A DNA stretch of 64,000 nt, taken from assembly GCA_021299185.1 (NCBI GenBank), contig JAJTHZ010000067.1:103568-167567 (forward strand). The letters run 5' to 3'. The notes beneath the pieces are model-generated. The model had not been told where the DNA came from. It did no database searches and saw nothing but the letters and a program-made list of their open reading frames with translations. The translations under genes were made by a program, and so were the position numbers. Source of the stretch: Lysobacteraceae bacterium. Lineage in GTDB: Bacteria; Pseudomonadota; Gammaproteobacteria; Xanthomonadales; Ahniellaceae. Position 1 is the stretch's first letter; each line of letters starts with the position of its first letter. Shown here in pieces: positions 17,364 through 24,849 of the stretch.

Positions 17364-18488
17364 ATGAGCCACGCGCTCGAAATGCACTACGAACGAAAAG
17401 TACGCGAGCTGGCCGAAGTCGAGCGCGCGCTCGGCGCACGCGAAAAGGATCGGATCTCGCTCGGCAACGCGCTTGATGCCCTGCGCCATGGGAAGCCCGA
17501 CCTGGCGTCGCGTGAGCGCGACTACTCCGAGTCGCTGCAATATGCACACAATCTTCCGCCGCTCGGCGCGCACTCGATGTACTTTTCGTGGCGCGGGATC
17601 GCCGCGTGCCTGGGCGATGGCATCCTGCCCCGCGGCCGCCGTGACCTCGGCACCACGCCCACGTCTGCCGGTGGCGCGCTCGTCACCACGCAGTTGCACG
17701 ACGAAATCGCGGACGCGCTTCGGCCGTTTTCGGCGGCCTACCGACTGGGCGCAACTTCGGTGCCGCTGACCGGCGGGCAGGTGGGCGTGCCGCGAATCAA
17801 CACCACTACCACGGGGGCGTGGCTCGGCAGCGAAACGACACCCGCACCCGAGAGCCAGCCCGTGCTCGGACAGATTGCGTTGTCGCCGAAAACCGCTGCG
17901 ACCTACGTCGAATCGTCCCGGCAATTGCGCATCCAGAGCGGCCAAGCCGGCGAGCGCATGATCGCACTGGATTTGATGCGTGCGGTTGGCTCGCTCGTGG
18001 ATGTGGCGGTGTTCGCTGGCTCCGGCGCGTCCGGTCAACCGTTGGGACTGGCCAACACCGCGGGCGTGACCGCGATTTCCGGCGGCACGCTGAATCGCGG
18101 GGGGTTGCTCGAACTTCAGCGCCGCGTGGCCGCTGCGAACGGGATCACCAACGCGGCGACCATCGGCTACGCGACCACGCCGCAGGTTGCCGAAATACTG
18201 GCCAACCGCGCTGTTGTCGCCAGTTCGGACGTGAGCGCTTGGCAAGGCAACCTCGCCGAGGGCACCGCAGCCGGTGCGCTGGCTGTCACCAGCACCGGCG
18301 TGCCGGCGGGCGTGGTTGCATTCGGCGATTGGAGCCAGTGCCTAGTCGCATCCTGGGGCGTTTTGCGAATCGAAGTGAATCCGACCGCGAATTTCCCGGC
18401 CGGGGTCGTCGGCTATCGCGCGTTTCTGGATGCCGATGTCGGCTTCCGGCAGACCGGCAGTTTTTGCCTCGCGACGGCGACGACGTAA
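17364..18488 (+). CDS. HK97-fold phage major capsid protein
   Basis: A 374-residue shell protein. Residues 1-40 are a charged helical segment and residues 40-95 complete a delta-like N-terminal domain. The HK97 core starts around residue 95 with the usual TSAGGALVTTQLHDEI pattern. Typical core pieces follow: PRINTTTTGAWLGSE, SPKTAATYVESSRQL, FAGSGASGQPLGLANTAGV (the family glycine loop) and the C-terminal GFRQTGSFCLATA. AAAGGAAA precedes the ATG. A cleavable N-terminal domain usually needs a protease, and none is encoded nearby, so it may be uncleaved or matured by a helper. Confidence 0.9.
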   Translation: MSHALEMHYERKVRELAEVERALGAREKDRISLGNALDALRHGKPDLASRERDYSESLQYAHNLPPLGAHSMYFSWRGIAACLGDGILPRGRRDLGTTPTSAGGALVTTQLHDEIADALRPFSAAYRLGATSVPLTGGQVGVPRINTTTTGAWLGSETTPAPESQPVLGQIALSPKTAATYVESSRQLRIQSGQAGERMIALDLMRAVGSLVDVAVFAGSGASGQPLGLANTAGVTAISGGTLNRGGLLELQRRVAAANGITNAATIGYATTPQVAEILANRAVVASSDVSAWQGNLAEGTAAGALAVTSTGVPAGVVAFGDWSQCLVASWGVLRIEVNPTANFPAGVVGYRAFLDADVGFRQTGSFCLATATT

Positions 18489-18796
18489 TGGCACCGGCAA
18501 CGGTTCTGATCCGCGCGCGGCGCGCGCTGCATACTGACGGCCGAACCGTCGCGCCTGGCGATGTGGCGCGGATGCCGGTCGAGAGCGCGCTCGCAGGCAT
18601 CGCCTGCGGGCAACTCGAAATCATCGGCCCCGAGGCGGTCGGCGTCATCGTGCGGCCATGCTTGATCGGCGACAACCACGCGCCGCGGTGGCGATTGGTC
18701 TACTGTCGCCGGCTGCTGGCGCGGCTTGTGCGCCTTGACCTGGCGCGCGCATTCGCAACCCCTCGCCGCCGTTCCGCGAGGGCGGCCCGCGCCTAG
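18488..18796 (+). CDS. Small phage-like protein downstream of capsid
   Basis: A 102-residue protein whose ATG shares one base with the capsid TAA. The first 55 residues (LHTDGRTVAPGDVARMPVES) resemble the small proteins found after capsid genes in many phages, which start with a short beta domain. The rest is Arg-rich and unlike the first half. Exact function is unknown; a head-associated role is inferred from position. Confidence 0.65.
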   Translation: MAPATVLIRARRALHTDGRTVAPGDVARMPVESALAGIACGQLEIIGPEAVGVIVRPCLIGDNHAPRWRLVYCRRLLARLVRLDLARAFATPRRRSARAARA

Positions 18797-18852
18797 GCGT
18801 AACGCGCGGCCGCGCGCGCGGCACCAATAGGACCTCCCCGGCCGCGCCGGGT

Positions 18853-18989
18853 TGCACCCCGCCGCTCACGGGGTGCATGCAGCGCGGGGCGTGGCCGGCA
18901 CGCTGTTGATAGTCCGGAGCGTGAGCCGCGGCGTGGAAATCAGCGGCGAGCGGCGGCCCGCCGATCCTGGCAATGGGATCGGCGGGCCG
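18853..18989 (+). terminator. Two GC-rich perfect hairpins after the capsid operon
   Basis: The first hairpin has arms TGCACCCCG (18853-18861) and CGGGGTGCA (18869-18877). The second has 14-bp exact arms (18954-18967 and 18976-18989) around an 8-base loop. Neither has a T-run, so intrinsic termination is uncertain, but they lie just after the last gene of a long one-way operon. The whole 18797-19480 stretch has no credible gene. Confidence 0.5.
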
Positions 18990-19136
18990 GCGGGTTGATC
19001 CGTTATTCGGCGAGGCATCGAGCCCGCCGCCGAATCCCGTGTAAGCGGTTTCCTACACGCCCCCTAGCGCTTGCCCTACACGCTGACGCTGACGCTGCGC
19101 TCGCCGCTGGCTTCCTGGGAGGCGCGGCGGCACGAT

Positions 19137-19301
19137 GGTGTCGCACGATTCGACACCTTCGCTCCGCGAGGGATGCCGAACACCACGCGCCGGACATCAA
19201 AGTCGCACGATGCGACTTTGAAGCTGTCCGACCTGGGGAGTTGTCCCCGATCGGCAAGCGTGGAAAACGTCGAAAGATGCGACGTTTTCCACGCTTGCCG
19301 A
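19137..19301. repeat. Three hairpins with a shared core near attR
   Basis: Three perfect inverted repeats stand in a row. One has 7-bp arms (19137-19143, 19151-19157). One has 11-bp arms (19197-19207, 19211-19221). One has 22-bp arms (19251-19272, 19280-19301). Their centres are GTCGCACGATTCGAC, GTCGCACGATGCGAC and GTCGAAAGATGCGAC, 12 of 15 bases invariant, while the outer stems differ in sequence and length and stay fully paired. They lie 180-344 bases inside the right end of the element. Confidence 0.85.
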
Positions 19302-19360
19302 CATGGGGCTGAGCGCGGTGACCGCGGCACCTCGCCGGGCACGAGACGGGCAGGGCGCTT

Positions 19361-19396
19361 GGGACAAATTTGGGACAGTGAACCCGCCTCGGGACA
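19361..19396 (+). promoter_or_regulatory. Putative integrase arm-type sites, right end
   Basis: GGGACA occurs at 19361-19366, 19372-19377 and 19391-19396. The first pair has the 11-base spacing and the trailing GTGA of the left-end pair at 10755-10771. They lie about 85-120 bases inside attR. Confidence 0.55.
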
Positions 19397-19480
19397 GCAA
19401 CAGCCAACAACCGGCGCACTCTACGCCATTGAATACATTGGCTATCAACACCCCGCAATAACTGCCTAGCCCAACTTAAG

Positions 19481-19531
19481 ATCCTCCGGCCCGCAAGGGC
19501 CATGCCGGTTCGAGTCCGGCCCCGGGCACCA
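19481..19531 (+). repeat. attR: duplicated tRNA-Leu 3' end
   Basis: An exact copy of 10643-10693, from the variable arm of tRNA-Leu through CCA. There is no 5' half of a tRNA upstream, so it is an attachment-site remnant and not a gene. It marks the right border of the element. Confidence 0.95.
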
Positions 19532-19726
19532 TGATTCGCGCGGCATCACCGCGAGCCGCACCGGCCGGAACCATGCAACGCGCTGATGCGCGTGATTTTT
19601 CCGGTAGATTATTGCGTGACGCCAGCCGACTTGCGACGGTTGCCGTCCCGCATCGACGGAGACCTTCACCATGGTCCTGCACGCCCGCGGTGGCGCGCAT
19701 CGCACGTCCGGCACGAGCGCGCCGCC

Positions 19727-20176
19727 ATGAGTCGCCCCTCCGCACGCCGCAAGGCCACCGCAAAGCCGGCATCGACGTGGAAGACCCGCGTGGCGAAGGC
19801 CAAGGCCGCCCACGTGGTGGTCACCGAGTCCGATTTCGCCGGCATTCGCGCCGGCAGCCGCCTGCTGATCGCGAGTCCGGACATCCTGGTGCGCTACCTG
19901 ATGCAGATTCCGTCCGGTGAGACCCGCACCATCCAGCGCCTGCGCAACGAACTGGCACGCCGGCACCGCGCCGACGCGACCTGTCCGGTCACCACCGCGA
20001 TCTACCTGCGCGCGGTCGCCGAGGCCGGGTGGGAGGACCTTGCAGGCGGCGCCGACCGCGATGCGGTCCCGCCGTTCTGGCGCGTGATCGAGCCCGGCAG
20101 CCCGATCGCCAAGCGACTGTCCTGCGGCAATGCCGTGCTGGAACGCGAGCGCGCGTTCGAGCGCGACGGCACATGA
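19727..20176 (+). CDS. MGMT-family alkyltransferase-like protein without the active Cys
   Basis: A 149-residue protein related to the DNA-binding domain of O6-methylguanine-DNA methyltransferases. It shows the helix-turn-helix pattern IPSGETRTIQRLRNELA near residue 65 and the later RVI strand. The reactive PCHR motif of active enzymes is replaced by PPFWRVI, so it cannot accept the alkyl group. This matches the alkyltransferase-like subgroup, which binds damaged guanine and may flag it for other repair. The ATG at 19727 gives the basic N terminus MSRPSARRKATAK; a longer frame from 19586 has no support. It is the first gene to the right of the element. Confidence 0.7.
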   Translation: MSRPSARRKATAKPASTWKTRVAKAKAAHVVVTESDFAGIRAGSRLLIASPDILVRYLMQIPSGETRTIQRLRNELARRHRADATCPVTTAIYLRAVAEAGWEDLAGGADRDAVPPFWRVIEPGSPIAKRLSCGNAVLERERAFERDGT

Positions 20177-20310
20177 GGTCGTCCTGTCTTCGCCCTACCA
20201 CGACGCACTGCCGGGATCGCGCCTGATCTGAACCATCCGCACCGCGCCCGCGCGCTCCCGATCGGCGCGACGCATGCCGGCGCCGAACGCCCGCGCCGCG
20301 GTACGCCGGC

Positions 20311-20673
20311 TCACGGGGCCTGGTGCAGGCCGATCCGGTTGCCCTCGCAGTCCTCGAACTCAGCGACCCGTCCCCACGCGCCGACCGCCTTGGGCGGGTA
20401 GAGGATCCGCGCGCCCGCCGCTTCGGCGCGCGCCAGCGTCGCTTCGAGGTCCGCCACCGCCACGTAGATCAGCGGACCGGCCTTGGCCGGTACGTAGACG
20501 TCGCCGACCACCAGCGCGCAACTGGCTCCGGGAGCTCCCGCATCGACCGGGAACAACGCCATTGCATAGCCGTCGGCGGCCACCCGCTCCAGCGTTTCCC
20601 CGAACACGCGTTCGTAGAAGCCGATCGCACGTTCGAGGTCGGCCACGGGGATCTCGACGTTGATGATCAACAC
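20311..20673 (-). CDS. VOC (glyoxalase/bleomycin-resistance fold) family protein
   Basis: A 120-residue protein with the paired beta-alpha-beta-beta-beta modules of the VOC superfamily. It opens with INVEIPVADLERAIGFYERVF, of which the first 18 or so residues are the family signature, and closes with GRVAEFEDCEGNRIGLHQ. The GTG start is preceded by GGTGGGA. The substrate cannot be read from the sequence. It ends 134 bases from the convergent alkyltransferase-like gene. Confidence 0.85.
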   Translation of the reverse strand: MLIINVEIPVADLERAIGFYERVFGETLERVAADGYAMALFPVDAGAPGASCALVVGDVYVPAKAGPLIYVAVADLEATLARAEAAGARILYPPKAVGAWGRVAEFEDCEGNRIGLHQAP

Positions 20674-20692
20674 GTTCCCACCCCGGCGGCGT

Positions 20693-21616
20693 TCAGGACA
20701 GGCTGGCGATTTCGTGCAGGGTCGATTCCTCGCTGCGCCCGGGCAGCCGCGCGCGCACGCTGCGGGCCACCACGACATGGTCGCCGAGCGCCTCCACCAC
20801 GGCGTCGCTGGCGAGGACGCACGTGCCGAACTGCTTGTTCGCCTGCTCGATGCGCGAGGCGAGGTTGATCGTGTCGCCGATCGCCGTCAGGCGACCCTCG
20901 CCGGCACGGGCGAGGGCGCCCAGCACGACCTCGCCGAGATGCAGGCCGATCCCGATGTCGAGCACGTGGCCGTAGGTGGTCTCGACATAGGTCTTGACCT
21001 CGTCCATCGCGGCGACCATCGCCAGCGCGGCGGCCACCGCTTCCAGCGCGCCGTCGCGCCGTGACGCGACATCGCCGGGAAACAGCGCCATCAGGCCATC
21101 GCCCATCGTGTTGTTGATCCGCCCGCCATGGCGCTCGACCGCCCGCGACATCGCCGCGAAGTAGCGGTTGAGCACGTGGATCACGTCGTACGGCGGAAGG
21201 TGCTCGGCGAAATGCGTGAAGCCGCGAAGGTCGGCGAACATCACGGTCAGGCGCTGCTCGGCGCCGACCGCGCGGGACGGGTCGTCGGCACGATTCTGCG
21301 CCAGCGCGAGCTCGAGGTCCTCGCTGTCCAGCACGAGGCGCCGCACCACCACGTCGCCGCCGACCCGCGTCTGGCACGCCAGCCGCACGGCCGGATCGAA
21401 ACCGAATCGATCCGCCATCGCGGCCTCGTCGCGGTTGCGCGGCAGGCAGTCGTCGATGCCGGAGACCACCCGTACGCGGCAGGTGGAGCAGCGCGCGCGC
21501 CCGCCGCAGGCGTGCGCATGGCCGATGCCGGCGCGCAGGGCGGCGGCGAGCAGGGTTTCATTGGCGCCGAGGTCGATGTCGATCTCGTCGGGAAGCAGGG
21601 TCAGGGTGCCGTTCAA
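20693..21616 (-). CDS. Ferredoxin-adenylate/guanylate cyclase fusion
   Basis: A 307-residue two-domain protein. Residues 1-100 are a plant-type [2Fe-2S] ferredoxin domain with Cys37, Cys43, Cys46 and Cys81 (CGGRARCSTC and LACQT). Residues 115-290 are a class III nucleotide cyclase domain, with metal-binding Asp residues in FADLRGFT and NTMGDGLMALF and the TAIGDTINLASR block. A TTG start at 21614-21616 is proposed because GAAGGA precedes it and upstream codons look non-coding. The fusion suggests that cyclic nucleotide synthesis responds to redox state or to iron-sulfur cluster occupancy; that is inference. It is 19 bases from the VOC gene and on the same strand. Confidence 0.87.
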   Translation of the reverse strand: MNGTLTLLPDEIDIDLGANETLLAAALRAGIGHAHACGGRARCSTCRVRVVSGIDDCLPRNRDEAAMADRFGFDPAVRLACQTRVGGDVVVRRLVLDSEDLELALAQNRADDPSRAVGAEQRLTVMFADLRGFTHFAEHLPPYDVIHVLNRYFAAMSRAVERHGGRINNTMGDGLMALFPGDVASRRDGALEAVAAALAMVAAMDEVKTYVETTYGHVLDIGIGLHLGEVVLGALARAGEGRLTAIGDTINLASRIEQANKQFGTCVLASDAVVEALGDHVVVARSVRARLPGRSEESTLHEIASLS

Positions 21617-22238
21617 GCGAGGTCCTTCTTCAAGCGTCGCGTTGCCGGCCGGAGGAAAGCACACACGAGAAAGCCGGTCGTGACGACCCACGCGTGCGCA
21701 TGGCCGTTTGCACCATCCTAGCGACATCGCCGGGTGGCATGACGTGGCACACACGTGATTGCGAAGGGGTGACCACGGAGCGGGGACGAACTGCACGCGT
21801 CCTTGTCATCACTGCGTCATCGGACCGATGTGCGAGCGTCCCGGATGAAGCCAGGTGGGCGATGCGGTCATGCGGAGATCGGCGTTCGGAAGGACTCGCA
21901 TCGCATGTCGATGGCGCGGTTACGGGCTTGAGCCACAGCATCCGGGGCCGGCGCGATCGGAACCGAGGCGCGGAGCGGATTCGAGCTCGCATTGGGGTCG
22001 CTGGTGGGTGCCGGGGTCGTCTGCGCCACGGCAAGGGCCGCAAGCGATTGGTGATCCGGAGCGAGGGCACGGCCGCGAAGGTTGGTCCGGGTGCGGACCC
22101 ACGATTCGGTGCCCGAGGTGACTTGACATAATATACATTAGGCGCATTATTGGAGCCCGGGCTCGCCCCCGGGCCAGCGACACCGACGCCCTCGAATTCG
22201 TGGCCTCGTCCCGCCCGCCGGCATGGCAAAGTCCCGCC
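21617..22238. other. Non-coding stretch with an AT-rich promoter
   Basis: There is no convincing gene in these 622 bases; the open frames here have poor composition and no start signals. The one clear feature is TTGACA at 22123-22128, with ATTATT at 22146-22151 after 17 bases, in an AT-rich patch (ATAATATACATTA) unlike its surroundings. It would serve the hydrolase gene at 22239 with a leader of about 80 bases. Confidence 0.5.
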
Positions 22239-23045
22239 ATGTGGCTGCTGCTCCGGATCATCCTCGTCTGCGCCATCGCCTGGCTCGCCTGGGCCACCCT
22301 GTTGTTCGTCCCGCAGCGCGCGCTGATGTATCCCGGCGCGAACCTGCGTGCCCCGGCGATCGCCTTGCCGCCGGCCGCCGAGCGCATCGTGCTGCAGTCG
22401 TCCGGCATGCCGGGCCACGCGATCCTCTTGCGCGCCGACACGACCGGTCGCTCACCGGCGATCCTGTTCGCCCACGGCAACGCGGAATTCGCCGCGCAGA
22501 ATGCGGCGGCATTCCAGCCCTGGGCGGACGCCGGGCTCCACGTGCTGCTGGTGGAATACCCGGGCTACGACGGCGCGGCCGGCGCGCCGACCCAGGCCAG
22601 CATCGATGCCCTGTGGATCACGGCCTACGACTGGTTGGCGTCACGGTCCGACGTGGATCCGCGCCGGATCATCGGATTCGGCCGCTCCCTCGGATCCGGG
22701 CCGACATCAATGCTGTCCTCGCGCCGGCCGCTGGCCGCGGTCGTGCTGCAGTCACCGTTCGCGTCGACCGCGCGCTTCGCGCATGAGCGCGGCCTGCCGG
22801 GCTTCCTCGTCCGCGACCGTTGGGACAATGCCGCGGCGCTGCGCTCGTTCGGCGGACCGGTGTTCGTGAGCCACGGCCGGCACGACACGATCATCCGCCC
22901 ATCGCACGCCGTCGCAATCGCCGGAGCGCCCAACGTCGAACTCGAATGGCTCGAGTGCGGGCACAACGACTGCCCATGGTTCGAGACCGCCTATCGCGAC
23001 CGCGTGCTCGGCTTCCTCGCGGCGAAAGGCGTGCTCGCGGACTGA
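22239..23045 (+). CDS. Membrane-anchored alpha/beta hydrolase
   Basis: A 268-residue BEM46/ABHD-like serine hydrolase. A hydrophobic N-terminal segment (residues 2-22) could anchor it or be a signal peptide. The nucleophile elbow is GFGRSLGSG, with Ser in the G-x-S-x-G pattern. A likely acid and base are in GRHDTIIRPSHA and CGHNDC. I chose the ATG at 22239 because it begins directly at the membrane segment. Its substrate is unknown. It converges on the minus-strand gene at 23060. Confidence 0.85.
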   Translation: MWLLLRIILVCAIAWLAWATLLFVPQRALMYPGANLRAPAIALPPAAERIVLQSSGMPGHAILLRADTTGRSPAILFAHGNAEFAAQNAAAFQPWADAGLHVLLVEYPGYDGAAGAPTQASIDALWITAYDWLASRSDVDPRRIIGFGRSLGSGPTSMLSSRRPLAAVVLQSPFASTARFAHERGLPGFLVRDRWDNAAALRSFGGPVFVSHGRHDTIIRPSHAVAIAGAPNVELEWLECGHNDCPWFETAYRDRVLGFLAAKGVLAD

Positions 23046-23059
23046 ACGCTGCGCATCGC

Positions 23060-23836
23060 TCACGCGACCAGCACGGAAAGACAGCTCAGGCCCGCCTCGG
23101 CCTTGCCGAACTCCCCGATATCGACACCCAGCACGTCGATGCCGCGGGCCCGGGCATGGGCCTCGACCCGGCGCCGCGTCGCCGGGAACGCATCGTTCAC
23201 GATCAGCCGATCACGCAGCCGCAACACGTCGGCCGCGAACGGCTCGGCCGGATCGACCTCCAGCACGCGCATCGACCCGAAACACCATGGATCGATCCAG
23301 GCGCGATTGCACAGCACGGTCTCCGCATCCAGCGCCGTCACGGCGGTCTTCAGGTGCAGGCTCGGGCCCAACGGCACCGCTAGCACCTCGCAGCCTCGCG
23401 GGGCCAGCAGGGCGCCGATCTGGCGGATGCCCTCGGCGTTGGTGCGCGTCCCCTGCCCCACGTACAGGCGATTGCCGATGCGCAACACGTCGCCCCCGTC
23501 GAGCACCGCGGGCGCGGAGAGCGCGGCGATGCGCAGGCCGAACGACGCCAGTGCCGGCCGCAGGTACGCCGGCTCGTCCAACCGGCTGGCGGCGCCGGGC
23601 CGGGTCAGGATCGCGAGGTCCTCGACCACCACCACGGCGTCCTCGACGAACACGCTGTCCGGGTGCGCCGGCAATGACGGCAGCACCTCGACCGCGCAGC
23701 CGGCGGCTCGCAGCGCGGCCACGTAGTCCGCATGCTGGGCGACGATGCGGTCCAAGTCGATCGGCGTGCGTTCGATGTGCGTCACCTCGCAGTGCGTGGC
23801 GAGCGTGGCGGCGGGCTGGCGGACGATGGCGCGCAT
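23060..23836 (-). CDS. Dimethylarginine dimethylaminohydrolase-like protein
   Basis: A 258-residue member of the amidinotransferase fold. It shows the family block LDGGDVL, the catalytic His in LGPSLHLKTAVTAL, and the nucleophile Cys252 in GLSCLSVLVA near the C terminus. DDAH enzymes turn methylated arginines into citrulline plus methylamines; related hydrolases use arginine-like guanidines. The start at 23836 gives MRAIVRQPAATLA, the usual N terminus. It ends 15 bases from the convergent hydrolase. Confidence 0.88.
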   Translation of the reverse strand: MRAIVRQPAATLATHCEVTHIERTPIDLDRIVAQHADYVAALRAAGCAVEVLPSLPAHPDSVFVEDAVVVVEDLAILTRPGAASRLDEPAYLRPALASFGLRIAALSAPAVLDGGDVLRIGNRLYVGQGTRTNAEGIRQIGALLAPRGCEVLAVPLGPSLHLKTAVTALDAETVLCNRAWIDPWCFGSMRVLEVDPAEPFAADVLRLRDRLIVNDAFPATRRRVEAHARARGIDVLGVDIGEFGKAEAGLSCLSVLVA

Positions 23837-23903
23837 CGGTGCAGGCTCGCGCAGGCCTCGCTTGGGATCAAGCGCCCCGACTTGGGCGCCGGGCCGGCCC
23901 GAC

Positions 23904-24746
23904 TCACGGCCGACGCGCGAACTGCCGCTGGTAGGCGCGCGGCCCGAGTCCGGTGCGGCGGGCCAACTGCCGATGGAAATGGCCGAGCGTCGGAAACCCG
24001 CAGCGCCGCGCGATCTCCGCGATCGGCCGCCGCGCCTCGCGCAGCAGCAGGCAGGCCTGCGCGATGCGCACGTCGTTGACGTAGACCGTGAACGGGCGTC
24101 CGACACGCCGGTGGAAGGCACGGCTGAACGACGCGGGCGACACACTGAGGCGGCGCGCCGCCTCGGCGACCGTCAGCGGCTGGGCATGGGCGCGATGGAT
24201 CCAGCCCAGCAGGCGGCCGAGCCGCGTGTCGTCGGCGTCGACCACGCCGCCGCGCGAGGCCGCCGCGAGCCAGGTGACGCCCGACGCCGCGCCGACGATC
24301 CGGCCGAGCAGCGCCAGCGCACGCCCCAGTCGTTCCAGGCCCTGGCACGCGGCCAGTGCCTGCAGTTCCGTCGCCACGATGGCATGCAGTCGCCCGTGCA
24401 GCGCCGCCGGCCGCGCCTGCGCATCGAACAGGCCGGACAGTCCGCGCAGTTCCGGCAAGGCCCGCAGCGCCGGCGGCAGCGACAGGTGCAGCACCAGCGC
24501 CGAAGCGGCACCCGGTGCGCCGCGGCTCCACCACACGTGCGGGACCCTCGGCGGCACCAGCACCAGGTCGCCGGTGGCGAACGAGGCCGCCTCGCCACCG
24601 ATCACGCGCACGCCGCTGCCGGCGCGGATCAGCGTCAGTTCCAGCGCCTCGTGGTGGTGGTAGGGCCCGTCGAAGCGCGCCCGCTCCACGGTCAGCAGGT
24701 GCACCGTGGCCACGTCGTGCGCGATCGGTTCCCGCAGGGGCTTCAT
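23904..24746 (-). CDS. AraC-family transcriptional regulator
   Basis: A 280-residue regulator. An N-terminal cupin sensor domain (HHHEALELTLI, residues 26-36; VPPRVPHVWW) precedes a C-terminal double helix-turn-helix around residues 180-275, with LTVAEAARRLSVSPASFSRAF and IAEIARRCGFPTLGHFHRQL. It is divergent from the sugar operon starting at 24850, with 103 bases between the two starts, and is the obvious candidate to control it in response to a sugar. Confidence 0.92.
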   Translation of the reverse strand: MKPLREPIAHDVATVHLLTVERARFDGPYHHHEALELTLIRAGSGVRVIGGEAASFATGDLVLVPPRVPHVWWSRGAPGAASALVLHLSLPPALRALPELRGLSGLFDAQARPAALHGRLHAIVATELQALAACQGLERLGRALALLGRIVGAASGVTWLAAASRGGVVDADDTRLGRLLGWIHRAHAQPLTVAEAARRLSVSPASFSRAFHRRVGRPFTVYVNDVRIAQACLLLREARRPIAEIARRCGFPTLGHFHRQLARRTGLGPRAYQRQFARRP

Positions 24747-24849
24747 CGGGGTCCCGCACTGCCAGAATCGGCACAGTATGCGCCATCCGGGAGCCTGCGG
24801 GGCGCCCCGACGTGCGGCATCGTGCGTGCGCCGCCGCTCCGCGCTGACC

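Larger units (their letters stand above)
10694..19531 (+). mobile_element. 8.8-kb integrated element, candidate phage satellite
   Basis: The element is bounded by the attL and attR copies of the tRNA-Leu 3' end, with the integrase gene next to attL. All predicted genes are on the plus strand and most overlap by 1-4 bases. Order: integrase, two unknown proteins, AlpA/Xis-like, small unknown, CHC2-type zinc finger, SF3 helicase, iteron array, terminase small subunit, two unknown proteins, HK97 capsid, small phage-like protein, hairpin-rich end. I see no large terminase, portal, protease, tail, lysis or cI-like repressor gene. Size and content fit a phage-inducible island or satellite better than a full prophage or a decayed one, since the frames are intact. 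Confidence 0.85.

Noticed and set aside
17364..18488. The HK97-fold protein as an encapsulin
   Set aside because: It has a phage-type N-terminal domain, lies beside a terminase-like gene in an integrated element, and has no cargo enzyme next to it.
19481..19531. A fourth tRNA gene
   Set aside because: Only the 3' part of tRNA-Leu is present; no acceptor 5' strand, D-arm or anticodon stem lies upstream. It is the attR remnant.
10694..19531. A complete or ordinary degraded prophage
   Set aside because: Too small and without portal, large terminase, tail and lysis genes for a complete phage, yet with no broken frames as expected from decay.
21694..22131. A 145-codon open frame in the gap after the cyclase
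   Set aside because: There is no ribosome site, the composition is Arg/Gly-rich like random GC-rich sequence, and it runs into the AT-rich promoter.
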